A DNA stretch of 64,000 nt from Toxoplasma gondii ME49 (lineage: Eukaryota > Apicomplexa > Conoidasida > Eucoccidiorida > Sarcocystidae), in the NCBI RefSeq assembly GCF_000006565.2, contig NC_031475.1, forward strand, positions 4,511,601-4,575,600. Direction: 5' to 3'. The stretch's first letter is position 1. Each line of letters starts with the position of its first letter. Positions 23,803 through 35,538 of the stretch are shown piece by piece. The notes beneath the pieces were generated by a model. The model worked only from the letters and a program-made list of their open reading frames with translations. It was not told the origin of the DNA and ran no database searches. Both the position numbers and the translations under genes were made by a program.

Positions 23803-26800
23803 AACGTTGTAGACCGATGGTTTTCTCAGCTCACATACATTGCATTTTTCTTTCAGTCCTCTTGATCTTGGAGGAAAAACCAAAGGTATACATCTGCCTC
23901 AGACAGAAGAACGTGTTCTCGAGTGGCTGACATCTCGCATTTGTTTTGGCACGCGAGAACAGCCTCATTTATGAGGCAACGCCTGCCCTAATCGGGGCTG
24001 GTGCGGACGCCTCCGAGATCTGCAAGGGCGAGAGCAGAATAGAAAAGCTTAGTCGGAGAGCATCAACTTGGCAAATAGCCACAGAAGTGACCGTGCAAAG
24101 CAGAAATTACCGTGTGTATTCTTTTTTGATTGCTCTATTGCAGTGCTGACGGAAATCATTCCCACTATGGTCGCGTCGATCTACAGCCGTTGTGGCCTTG
24201 GCAAGTCGCGTGCTACGCCGTGTCAGTGAGAGGCCACCTAAAAGCGGAATGCAGCAAAGGTGGACACTGTCACGGTGTCCAAGCGCACGCATCTGAGACA
24301 GGAGTTTCTATAAGCTGTTTCTGGGGTGTTTAGATGTGCAACCTGACAAGGCGCCGTCTGACGGGTCGAGACCGTTCATACGACGACTGGGGCTTTTCGC
24401 AGCGGATGGTGTCTCCCAGGGGCTACTGGGATCTGCAGCTAGACAGCTAACGCGATCCTCAAGGACGAACGAATTTTTGCATCTACAGCTTACTATAGGC
24501 TGGCTGACAGTTGGAATATTCCTCTTGGTACCGTCTTCTCGTGTGTAATTCTTCAATGACCTTCCTCCAATTAAGCAAGACATGGGGCGATAGGCAAGTG
24601 AACTTTCTACAGTGGCAGGAACCAAACTAGGGGATGATACGCGCCAAGTCTGGCAGCTTTACTGTTGTGTTGTTCGGCAGAAGCCGGCTCTCACTTAGGA
24701 CAAGCGCCTGGTGCCTCGGAGCCGCTCTGCTGAGTGCCTACAGGCGTGTTGTCTTAGAGAGAAGCGGGGTTTTCAGTTGGTGAGACACGTGCCAAACCCA
24801 TATCGCAGCAGTGGACCTACTAATGCGCTGAGTAGATAGCAAGGAGACGTATCTAGTGCTGGCCCTCAAATGTGCTGTAGAGAAAGGCTACTTGTGGCAC
24901 ACCCGCCGCTTACTTCCGGGACTCAACGAGGGGTCTGTTTTAAAAGAACAGAGCTGTGTGTTGTATGTCGTTGACAGCAATGAGGACAGTTCAGCACCGA
25001 CTGCCAGACTGTCATAAAGACCAATCAGGAGACTCTTAGAAAGAGGCTGCAAATAACCACCTTCAGCGGCGAGTGTAAGGAGAAAAAGTATGCAGGTTGC
25101 GTGAGACACACTCACGTATGGCGTGCACCTGCTGTTCGCGTAGCAGCCGAAAGGATTTTCGAGAGATTTCTGCTGGTGGCATGTTTCGTGTTTACTGCGC
25201 CAGCGGTCGTGTGATCCTGAGGAGAGGGATGTGAAGAGGTGCACTGCCGCCATGCACATAGTGACTTAATGCGGCTCCCGAAGTTGATGATGCTCGCTTT
25301 CCCTATTCAGTCCGTCACCGTGGAGTAGAAGAACTGTGTACACAGTTTTATGAGAGAACACGCAAATAGCGACCGCGTTAAAGTATATGACTGAACGATA
25401 TGTGGCAATGATAGCATGTGCCGTTCTATCGAACTAATTGTTTGCCTACGTTATTAGAAGCTGGTGAAATCAGCAGGTTCTTTTACATGTATTCGTCGGT
25501 AGAACTTGAAAACCCCCCGCCGGCGGCGTGTCTGTCACGTGGAGCGAAATCGACGCATGAGAACGACGGAAGGAGGTTTCTTAAACGGCTGAAGGAGACA
25601 ACACTGGATCGCACGCAGAGTCCGTTGACAGTTTTAGGTGTCCGCTGCGCTAGGCGCGTTATGCAGTTTCATCTCGGGCACTGAATAGGTACCTCCTTCA
25701 CATGCACTGATCAAGACATCGTTACTTCAGGCACGTGCGGATGTCGCGTCAAGAGGCTCACGACACGAGAAAAAGTGCGTACTCGAGAGAAATCCTTATG
25801 CTCAGCCGAAGCCCCGAGTAGCACCATAAAGACACAGTGCATGTAGATGCATAGTATATATATATATATATAACCCAGATACACACTCCCTTCGAGCGAG
25901 CCAAAGCGTTAAATCGCTGTTTCGGAATCACTGTTTAGCTCCTCATTGCTTTCAGTTTTGCTCAGGCATTCATGCAACAGTTTGTACCATGACCTCTATA
26001 TGTGACTGAGAATGTTCCAAGTTACTAGAAAAAGGAGTGGGACGACGGTTGGAACCACGAATGCGTGTGAGACGTTCTGAAACACTCATCAATCATCCGC
26101 ACCTACGCAGTAACACAACAGCTCGTCACAACTAGTAATGACTTCTCACACTCGTAAGCCTTGCTGAAACACTGCCTGAACGAATTTGACAGACCCTACC
26201 ATTCAATCTTAAAAGTAGAGTGACATTGGTTTTCTGCCGAACGGCACAATGCAAGTGGCGAAAGCTGCCTCTAAGGGTCCGACATCAGCAAAATGAACCT
26301 AGTAGGAGGGTTTCCTTTTGCATAAACAAGTACTAGCGGGACGGAATTTAGCCCCCGGTTACTCAAGTGATTCGAGTGTTCCACCTGAAAGGGTGGCAGG
26401 TGACTTGTCTCAGTCTCGTTTGAATTGTAACAGCTACGCACACAGTCTGCATGATTCCTGTTGCCGCTGATCTGTTTCATAAAATTAGGTATTTCCATCA
26501 GTCACGATGCAAACGCTTTCACGCATCTGTCCCCACTCTATCAGTAATGGACACGCTGGTAACATGGAGAGAAACTTCAATTCCTTTCAATACCTATGCA
26601 TCGGCTGCTGGCGTTGATTCGGGTAGACCTCGTTGCTACGAGATTCACAACAGCACCCGCCAACCAGTTAGAGAAAATTATGCGGAGCCCGGAATCAGTC
26701 CCATAGGATGCACGTCGTTTAGTACGCCGTGAAAATACTCTTGTGACTACTGAGAAGACACTGCTTTTGTTGTTAGCGGCATGAAGCTTTTTAGCACCTT

Positions 26801-27368
26801 GTTTTGCGCGAAACATTACGAAATTCCCGTGTCTTCCGCTGCTCGTCGATTGTAACGCGGCGCACACAAGAGGCTGGCTGGCCGCACGGACCCACCGCAG
26901 CGCCCCGAGTCTTGCCCACTCCTGCGTGGCAAAGAACGATCAAGAACCATTTACCGTTGGTGTTTTTTTCAAAGACAAGTTTCTGCGACTGAGTTCGTAG
27001 TAACTATCTTCTGTCGGTGCTTCTTTATCCAAAAAACCACATTTGAGGTCCGCGTGGTGGCCTCGGGTGCGTTCACCGCTAAGATGCATGTGACCGATTT
27101 TATCTAGCAATGCGCTAGCCGTCCGTCATTTTTGTCACTGTCGATTTTCGACTATCCACTTTTCCGTTTGATGACCTAGTGATTGCTACTTCTCAGCGCT
27201 TTCCCCTTCGCTCCGGAAGAGAGGGATTTTCGGAGCAGAGGAGTCGCATACGTGGCACGTAAGTGGACTACAACGCGTAGCAGTTGAGCGCGGTGTCGGG
27301 GGTTTGCTACGATGCGCGGAGACGCCGTGTGTGTGTAGGCGTATGTGTGACACCTTGCAGTCAACAGT
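23803..27368. other. Long intergenic region with no convincing gene
   Basis: About 3.6 kb lies between the kinase stop and the NAP-family start codon. I found only short motif-free frames (for example 24308-24625 and 24888-25259 on the minus strand, and 26451-26732 on the plus strand). A TA dinucleotide run lies at about 25855-25872. The first few hundred bases may contain alternative 3' exons of the kinase, and the last few hundred probably hold the NAP promoter and 5' untranslated region. Confidence 0.45.
25855..25872. repeat. TA dinucleotide microsatellite
   Basis: A short uninterrupted alternating T/A run lies in intergenic DNA, as is common in coccidian genomes. No function is implied. 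Confidence 0.8.
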
Positions 27369-30300
27369 ATGGCACCTGAAGAGAAGAAAGGCTCGCGAAA
27401 CAAACAATTACGAAAGAAGGGGTCGGGCAAAGTGACCGTCGACGGTGACAAGCTGAGACAGATGACCGAGGCTGAGGACGTCTTTGGATCTACCAATTCA
27501 CCAACAAAGGATGAGAAGAAAGGGGAAAAAAATGCAGCCAGTCAGCTAGTGGCAGGTGCGTCCTCGGGAACAGAGGCAGCGGCGAAGCCGAGCCGCACTG
27601 GTGTTACGTTAGCTAAGACAGTAGAGGCAAATGAGGGCGGGAGAAGGAAGGATGATGAGACTGTACAGGAAAATGGTGATCGCGGCAAGAAGGCGGGTGA
27701 GGCTGTGAAGGTGAAAGAGGAGGGCGGTAAGAAGGATGACGATGCTGTGAAAGCAAATGATGATAGTGACAAGAAGGAAGAAGGGGCAACGAAAGCAAAG
27801 GATGATAGTGGCAAGAAGGAGGAAGAGGTAACGAAAGCAAAGGATGATAGTGGCAAGAAGGAGGAAGAGGCAACGAAAGCAAAAGATGACAGTGGCAAGA
27901 AGGAGGAAGAGGTAACGAAAGCAAAGGATGATAGTGGCAAGAAGGAGGAAGAGGCAACGAAAGCAAATGACGATAGTGGCAAGAAGGAGGAGGAGGTAAC
28001 GAAAGCAAAGGATGACAGTGGCAAGAAGGAGGAAGAGGTAACGAAAGCAAAGGATGATAGTGGCAAGAAGGAGGAAGAGGTAACGAAAGCAAAGGATGAT
28101 AGTGGCAAGAAGGAGGAAGAGGCAACGAAAGCAAAGGATGACAGTGGCAAGAAGGAGGAGGAGGTAACGAAAGCAAAGGTTGATAGTGGCAAGAAGGAGG
28201 AAGAGGCAACGAAAGCAAATGACGATAGTGGCAAGAAGGAGGAGGAGGTAACGAAAGCAAAGGATGATAGTGGCAAGAAGGAGGAAGAGGCAACGAAAGC
28301 AAATGACGATAGTGGAAAGAAGGAGGATGAGACTCTAGAGACACAGGAGAGGTACAAGAACGAAGCAGGTAGGAAGGAAGTTAAGGCAGCTGTATCAGAG
28401 GAAGATCGGGCTGCAGGCGCTTCGGAAGAAGCCCGTGAGGCGTACTGTGAGTTGCAGAAGTCCATTTCACAAGCACAGGAAGCGGAAAGCGAATTTCGGG
28501 CTACCCCAGAAGGCAAGAGTAAGGAAGAGTCGCTGGTGTGTATGGAAGAAGCGGAGGACGCTCTGAAGGCAGCACGAGACAAGGCGGAACAGAAGTCGAT
28601 AGCCGAGGTGAAGGCGATCGAAACCGCTGAGACTGCTGCAGCTACGGGAGCCAAGAGAGAACTTGAAGTCGAGGTCGCGAAATCGAGAGCGTCTGCAGCC
28701 GACGAGGCACCTGCGTTCCAGATTCGAGTGACTCCTCCGGATTCTTCGAAGAAGAAGGATGAAAATTCAGTACAGGAAGCTCTCTTTGCTGCAATGGCTG
28801 CAGTAGGTCTTGGCGTCCCCGGGAGTCAAGAATATGAGAAGACTGCAGAAGAAGAAACCGTTCGTACCGCTGCAGGCGGCAAGGACTCTGCGGACGAAGG
28901 GGAATCGTTAGCGCAGAGGAAGGTCGTGGCGATTCTCGAAAAGAATCAGGATCGGGTGAGGCTCATCGAGAGCCAGTTTCAAGAAGCAGTGATTGTTCTG
29001 CGAGAGAAGTTTGACAGGCTGATGGAACCGATTTTTGAAGAGCGCGCCGCGATCCTGAGTACGGAGCCAGAGGAAGAGACGCGGGAAAGTGGCGCCGGCG
29101 ACTTAGCTGGAAGTGATAAGCTGCCAGTTGGCACTCTCGCCTTGCCTGGTTTTTGGCTGCGCACATTCGAACACAACAGCATTCTGTCGTCCATGTTGGG
29201 CGTCAGAGACAAACCCCTTCTTCTGTACCTGCGAAACATCAGGCGAGTTCTTAACACGGAAAAGGAAGACGGGTTCTCCTTGGTTTTTGAATTCGATGAA
29301 AATCCATTCTTCACGCCGTGCACCCTTACGAAGACCTTCAAAATGAAGCAAGACGAGGGTACATATATTGTTTCGAGGACCGTCGGGACTTCTATCGTTT
29401 GGAGGGAAAACATGGTAAGCAGGAAGACACAAGAGCGGGGGGGGGGGGGGCAAGCTGCTCGTGTGTTGTGTTGCTGCTGTCGCGGTAGTTCCGTTGTGTG
29501 TTTGGAAGCTCCTCGGGGTGTCTGTAGAATGGCCAGGACATGTATGTAGATATGCCGGTAGAACGTTATCGATAGATATCGCGGGACCAAAGTTTCAGCA
29601 CACGTTGTTCTGTGACAGTGATAACCGCCATGAATCGCTACCAAAGTGCAGAAGGCTGCCGTAATTCGTAGTCAAAATTTAATTCAGTTCACTCGATAAG
29701 ACGTCAGGAGAGTGGCTATTTAACACTCGCTCGCGTGTTGATTGTCCCACGTACTGTGTGTTCCTCTGTGACAGGATGTGACGAAAAGCGCGGTTGTTCG
29801 CAAGCAACGCAATGTGCGAACAAACAATGTGAGGACCGTTCACGAGGAAAAACATGAAAAGAGCTTTTTTTCATTTTTCTGTGACAGTGTGGTTCCAGAA
29901 GACGACGAATTGGAAGCGATGAACGAGGAGGTAAGCAACAGCGGTGGTACGCACAAGGGTATCGTTTGTGTACGGCATGTGCTACAAGCGATTCGCCTGG
30001 AAGAGAACATTCCGTGATATGACTGTTTTGTGGAAACATGTATATTGACGCGCTGGAGGAGACAGTGAGGCGAAGATGTAACTGGGTTTATAGCCCTGTT
30101 TTAGATCTCTAATTTCCTATTTCTGCCAACGGAAACTGGAAAGAAAAGCCTCGGAGGAGTGTAGTCTGTAATTCGCAACCGTTAGTGGAACACTAAATGT
30201 GGCACTATTTAGATTGGTTTACTACGGCAAAGAAATTGGGTTCAGTTGTTTTTCCGCAAACAGAGAAACGCAGAGGTTTTTTGTAGAGTTCCTTCGAATT

Positions 30301-31032
30301 CACGATGATACGATGCTGCCAGAAGCACACAACCCATGTGTCAGGATTGTCCAGCATATTGAGGAAAAGCGCCGGTTTCTTTTTAACGAAACTCTGCAAC
30401 TTCCGTTTGTCGATTAAGGGTGCGGTGCGCGTGTCTGCGCGATCTGTTCGGTGTCCGTTTAACGCTTTTTCCTCAAGTTTGATGTCAACCTTCCAGTTGT
30501 TTCGGTAACAAAAAGGTGGCGTTCTTGGTGTCACAGAGTGGCCTATGGCATTCCACATATATTTGTACAATGTATTCGGTTACTCGTATGTGGAGAGACT
30601 GACAGTATCTAAGGTGTACCGCGGCCCCGGTGTAACTAAGCGGTCAATTTGAAATGCGTCTTCTTTATCTTTGACACTTTAATGTGGGATTTCTGTAGCT
30701 TTCAAGGGTAAGGTATACAAGCTATCAAACTGCGGGCGCTAGACCACGCTTCAACTTGAGCTCTTGCGATGTGGTGTGTGTATTATTTTCTGAAGGAGCA
30801 AAGTGAGATTTTCGAGAAGCTAAAGTTGGAGTACGACGCCGGTGTTACCTTGAGGGACCTCATAATACCATATGCCCTTGAATGGTACCTAGGATCAGCT
30901 GTGGAGACTCTGGGCTATGACGACAACGAAGAACCTGAAACCAGGCAGAGTGCGAAGGCTGACGACGCCTGCCGACGCAAAGATGGCACGCAACAAGAGG
31001 AAGGTAGTTTTGCGTCGTGGTTTGGGTTCTAA
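27369..31032 (+). CDS. Nucleosome assembly protein (NAP/SET) family histone chaperone with an expanded repeat arm
   Basis: Exons: 27369-29414, 29775-29930 and 30796-31032, all joined in phase 0, giving about 812 residues. The first about 130 residues are basic then acidic. Residues about 133-313 are a tandem 14-residue repeat rich in Lys, Glu and Asp. The NAP fold begins near residue 520 with a coiled dimerisation helix. It then shows LPGFWLRTFEHN, LRNIRRV, FEFDENPFF, LTKTF, the KQRNVRTNNVRTV segment and FFSFF, each with a counterpart in NAP1/SET proteins. The last exon encodes LIIPYALEWYLGSAVE, matching the conserved end of the fold, then a short acidic tail. NAP proteins bind H2A-H2B or H3-H4 and assist nucleosome assembly and nuclear import. 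The long charged repeat arm before the fold is unusual; it could be an extra histone-binding or phase-separating segment. The acceptor of the last exon (TCTGAAG) is weak. Confidence 0.88.
27764..28310 (+). repeat. About 13 tandem copies of a 42-bp coding repeat
   Basis: Each unit encodes a 14-residue block of the form DSGKKEEE(V/A)TKAK(N)D. Copies differ mainly at the V/A position, at K/N in the last lysine, and by synonymous changes, and there is one D-to-V change. Near-identity at DNA level points to recent expansion or homogenisation. Because 42 is a multiple of three, copy-number change keeps the frame. Confidence 0.95.
29437..29450 (+). repeat. Run of 14 G residues just inside an intron
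   Basis: The homopolymer lies 22 bases after the exon 1 donor of the NAP-family gene. It could be a length-variable tract or a sequencing artefact, and G-runs near a donor can influence splicing. Confidence 0.85.
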
Positions 31033-33675
31033 TCAAGCGCATTAGCTCAAGAGTCTTACTTATGAGGGAAGCCGGCTGTCACCAGAAAGCGAGGGTGGTA
31101 TCTCACTCATGTTTTGTCTGAGGTTTACGCCTTTGAAAAAGAAGTCATGTCTTCGTTCACAGGTGCCTGGTTCAGTTAGCCACAACGCGTGGCCTGTTGA
31201 CGTGAGTGAAAGTTCGTGGAAATGGAACTAGTATCAGGTGGTTTTTAAGAAACATGTTCGAAGAGTTTCGCGCTATATCCTTTCGGAGGAGGCGCATTCT
31301 AGAATAGTCATTGGTTCACTATGATGAAGACTTCTGTGGTTTAAAGGATGCTGGCGTGTGTTCCTTGACTCTATAGTCGTGACTACGCATTCGTTCTGAC
31401 GTAATCTGGAAGAAAAACAGCGACACTAGCGCCATGGAGATTTTAGAAGCACCCAACAGCCAGTTTCGAGTCTGCACGAGTCAGCAGCAGTCCCGGTCGG
31501 TGCGCGGTAGAGTACAAGTTATCCTGGTCAAAATGGCTTTCGATTCCAGCTCTTTCAAATGTTTTCTTGTCTGATGGTGTGAAATCCATGCGATTACCGT
31601 AAACAGCTGTCTCCACGGTTTTTTGTATTCGTAATCGACAAAATCCTTAGAGGTTGCTTTACTCTCGCCTCTTGCCGCGACTTGAGGTCACGAGTGGAGC
31701 ACTGATTTCGTTTATTATTCTACAAGTCCGCTTCAGAGGTGCTCAGCCGCCTATGAGCAAACTGCTAAATATTGAAGTTCTCGAGAGTGCCGACATCTGG
31801 AATTTGGAACGGCAATGGAGAGTAGTTCTGTCCCCCGTAGTGTGACTGCCCGAGTCTCTTGTTGTACGTGTGGGCCACAAGTCGCCACTCTTCTATGTGT
31901 TGTCATTTATTTTCTATGAGGACAGGAGTTCAGGCATGCCCTTACAAGAAATAGTTGTGAACACAACGGACGTCCACGAGATAGCAAGTAGCTCACTTTC
32001 TTGGGTCTTTTGTTTTGCCACATTTAGCCTCCCGCCGCACTTTGAATCGAGTTCCAGGTGTTTCCTACAGAACCATTCCGGACCACAGTGATTTGACTGA
32101 GGTTGGCTGACAATGAAGGGGACGAAACACTTTATTTGGTCTGAATCAATACATTTTTTGCTGTGTGTCCCTTGATGCCCGAGACACGCTATAGGAAACT
32201 CCCTGAGTTCACCCGAAGTGGACCTCACGGTCAGCCGAAAAGACACCTTGTTTCTCGAGTGCGGGTATAGATTCATCACCTTCACCACTGCGGAATGGAA
32301 ATTTGTAGCGGGAAACAACAAAGCATGGGGTCGTAACATCCTCTACAGGCCAGGCAACTCTCATCAGTCGCTGTTCGCGCTGAGTGTTCACGGTTTTCCT
32401 AAGTGTTACTATGAGACAAGATGGCCCATGAGGTCCGCCATCCGCTCATGTCTTTTGTTTTATTTTGGCGGTGTTCACTGTTCGAGGGTCACTGAAGCGT
32501 GTGGTACACTGCACTCAGACATCTAACGCTAGTCCGTGGCTTTTATGGCAGCCCACTCAGGCACATCGACTTCGTCAGGAGAAATCGGTTTAACGTTGGA
32601 AAAAGTTGAAAATCCTGCCCTATAAGACCCTCCTGTGAGTGTTGTGAGCTACAAACGTGTCGCCCAGAGTCCTCCAAGAAGCATCCTCATTTCACGGTCA
32701 TGCTGTTTTGCAACGAGACATGCGCTACACAGAGTGAATTGTTAGAGCTGGGGGGGATCCTCAGGCAAAAGTTGTTCACAAGTTTTACGATAGAACGACT
32801 TTATGACCAAACATACATGAAACGGCTGAATAATCCTGTGTTGTCCACGCGGAGAGGTTTATCGCTGAAAGAGACCCTTCAACTCAAATTGCGGGCTTTT
32901 TTACTGCGTCGGCATGCCAGCGGTCGCATTTCTTCAATATTGCATGCAGCGGACCCCGCTGCCACGGGTGAACCGCGTCGCGTTTGCATGCTTTTGAGCC
33001 GAGAGACAGACGGATATAATGAATTTGCACACGCCAGAGTACAGCAAGTGAACCAACTACGTACTGCATCATAATACAAGCAATAGAACATCTAGTTTTT
33101 TGGTTTGACGCAGCACACCCTCGTCGCACCAGATTCCCGTCGCTTGTGTGTACGATGTGAAATCGTCAGTTGCTTTCGAGACGGATTGCCGCCGCTTGGA
33201 CGTCATTGATCTTTTTCTGTGCCGTGGGTGGAATAGGCTGTTGTGTCGGTGTACAGCCTAGAGAAAGTGTCGAGTTAATTTTGATCATCGACTCGGGACG
33301 GCGTCGTTCAAAGGGAGAAATCGGGACCCTGAAGGCTCTGAATTGTGGTGAATGTTAGCAGTACTAAAGGCACTGTGGCTCGCCTGCCTGATACGGTAGT
33401 ATCTCTTGCAGGCACTGTCCTGACCCAAAGGATTCTGAATAGCAGCAGCTTCTTTCAGCCATCGTCCCGAACTGCCCACCGAGCCTGCAGCCGCATCAAT
33501 CCGCTTTCTGCCATCCGCGGGTTGTGTGCTTCGGAGGCGCCAACAGAGCAGCCCCGGTTGACGAGGTTTCAATCAAGTCGAATACTCGCATTCAGTAGGT
33601 CTAATTTCAGGTGCAAGCTTCCTATGGGCTACCGGCCCTGTTGACGCCGACTTTTGGATCACCATCACGACCAAA
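31033..33675. other. Intergenic region between the NAP-family and SRP14 genes
   Basis: About 2.6 kb. Motif-free frames include 32700-33074 plus (124 codons), 32218-32526 plus and 31914-32339 minus. The first two are not ruled out as exons of an unrecognised gene, but I could not chain them with consistent splice phases or match them to a family. The last few hundred bases should include the SRP14 promoter. Confidence 0.4.
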
Positions 33676-34452
33676 ATGGTACTTGCTGATAACAATGTGT
33701 TTCTTGAAGAGCTCGGTCGTCTGTACGAGCAAAACCGGAAGACAGGCTGTGGATCCGTCTGGGTGACTCTGAAAAGAAGTAAGTCTCTAATATCAAATTT
33801 TCTGTCCTGTAAAGGGTTATTTTTATGCAAGTGGATGAAACGATAACTACGGACAGGTCCGTTTCCTTAATGTTGGCCGGAAGCGAAAAGCTCAAGTGAC
33901 CTCAACTTTTTGGTGTTATGTTCTATGGCACTACAGCGTTTCCTGCTCTGAACGGCGTCCGTGGGTTAAAGCGTAAAAGAGCTCTTCAGGATGAAGAGAA
34001 GCTTCAGACTAGTGTATGTCTTATACGGGCTACCAATGGAAGAAAGAAGATTTCAACGCAGGTGAGCATCACTATCTGCTTTTCCGCATAGAATTGTCGG
34101 TATTTATATATTCTTGCCTGCGGGAAAAATACTTTTTGGTGTGTCTCATTGCTGTGTCCAGGTTTCCTTAAAAGAAGTCACTCAGTTCAGCAGCGCTCTG
34201 ATGGGAGTGGTGAGGCTAAACGCAGATGATTTGCGCCCGTCCCAGCGAACGCATCCCACAACAAACTGTCCCGAAGCAAAGTCTAGCGACGTCATTCAGT
34301 CACCAGGAAACAAACGAATGAAGACACAACGAAAATGTTCTTCTGGAGAGGCAGGGAAGCAAGCTGTCAACGCAGGGAGCCGGGCTGTGGGTACGGAGAA
34401 ACGAGAAGACTCTGCATGCGAAGAGCTAGGCAGTGAAAATGTGAGAAAGTAA
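33676..34452 (+). CDS. SRP14: Signal recognition particle subunit SRP14
   Basis: Exons: 33676-33778, 33937-34061 and 34162-34452 with matching phases, giving about 172 residues. The N-terminus MVLADNNVFLEELGRLYEQN followed by GSVWVTLKR matches the first strand-helix of SRP14. Exon 2 ends CLIRATNGRKKISTQ and exon 3 begins VSLKEVTQFSSALMGVVRLN, the family's central strand and C-terminal helix. SRP14 pairs with SRP9 on the Alu domain of SRP RNA and slows elongation during targeting to the ER. The segment between the first strand and CLIRAT is basic, and the C-terminal tail of about 60 residues is Ser/Lys-rich and longer than the core family needs. It probably binds RNA or is disordered. The start is the first in-frame ATG and gives the canonical N-terminus. 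Confidence 0.9.
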
Positions 34453-35538
34453 ATCTTTCGTAAATCATCAGGAAGAAGTCACTTGTTTGTACAGTCCGCT
34501 TTGTTCTAGTTGTATGTGACGGGGCGCCGCGCCCCTTTCCGAGGACGGTGTCGTTTAATTTATTCATACATATATGTATATATATAGTAAACGTATAAGC
34601 ATATGCTCTGTATAAATGGTCTACTCACCCCGTGGCTTATGGTGGGTGCATACGTAGCGGAGGATGTGGCTATATCTTTTGCACGTAGCGCCGGTATTCT
34701 CATGCCATGCGACATCCCTATCATGTTTGCTGAACGAGTGTGCAGATTACTGGCTGAGCACCTGTGTGGCTTGCTTTGTTTCGAACTTTGATCCTGAAGT
34801 GTGGTTAGGGGGAAAGCTAACGTAATCATTCTTCTCAAAAAATGACTGTACGCTGGTTTTGAAACGTTTCTAAGTACGTGATTGTTTTGTTACGAAAGTT
34901 CCGGTCCCAACAAATATCCGAGCTCCCTGTCCCGCAATCGGGTTTTCACCCTGACGAATTTCTACGGGCGTTTCCACTTTCTGGAAGACTCTGGAGGTCA
35001 AACAACATCTCACAACGCTACAAGTCAAATTCATTGTGCACTGGTCGCCGTATATGCAGCACACGTGGTCTTAATAATTTGAAGCAGCGCCCCGCGGGAC
35101 TGGAGTCACCATCAGAATGCAGATTTATATTACGGGACAAGAACAACAACAAGGGCCACTCACCCCATCGTCCATCTATTTTATTTTTGTTCTACTTCCA
35201 CATTTTCAATACTGTGCCACTGGAATGCAGCTACCAATTAAATTATCGGCACAGGGCTCTTCACCCCAATCAAAATGTTTGCTTTTCAACATGGTAGCAT
35301 GTTATCTGCGGGATAACTTTTGCATGTTTGAAGGAGGTTCGGTAGTGTAAGGGATTGAGGGAAACCAAAGTTGCTTCCATCATACACGTATGTTTATGAG
35401 CGTAACGCGAAAGACGTCTCCGCCATTTGTTTGTGTCATATGACTGTAGCCAAGCCCACGTCACAAAGCAGTTTCTATTACGATTACTGGCCAATGTCCT
35501 CACCTGTCTCTTTTCCTTAGCTGCTTATTAGAGCCGTT
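34453..35538. other. Convergent intergenic region between SRP14 and the LCCL/PA14 gene
   Basis: About 1.1 kb between two stop codons in tail-to-tail orientation. Short frames at 34560-34838 (minus) and 34878-35297 (plus) have no motifs, and a T/A-rich stretch lies near 34560-34590. It is probably two 3' untranslated regions. Confidence 0.45.

Noticed and set aside
27764..28310. Tandem repeats considered as a CRISPR-like array
   Set aside because: Units are contiguous without unique spacers, keep codon phase, and lie in a eukaryotic coding exon.
27542..28654. 370-codon antisense frame rich in Ser/Leu/Phe
   Set aside because: It mirrors the 42-bp coding repeat of the NAP-family gene; the sense strand carries the NAP fold and ATG, so the antisense frame is a shadow.
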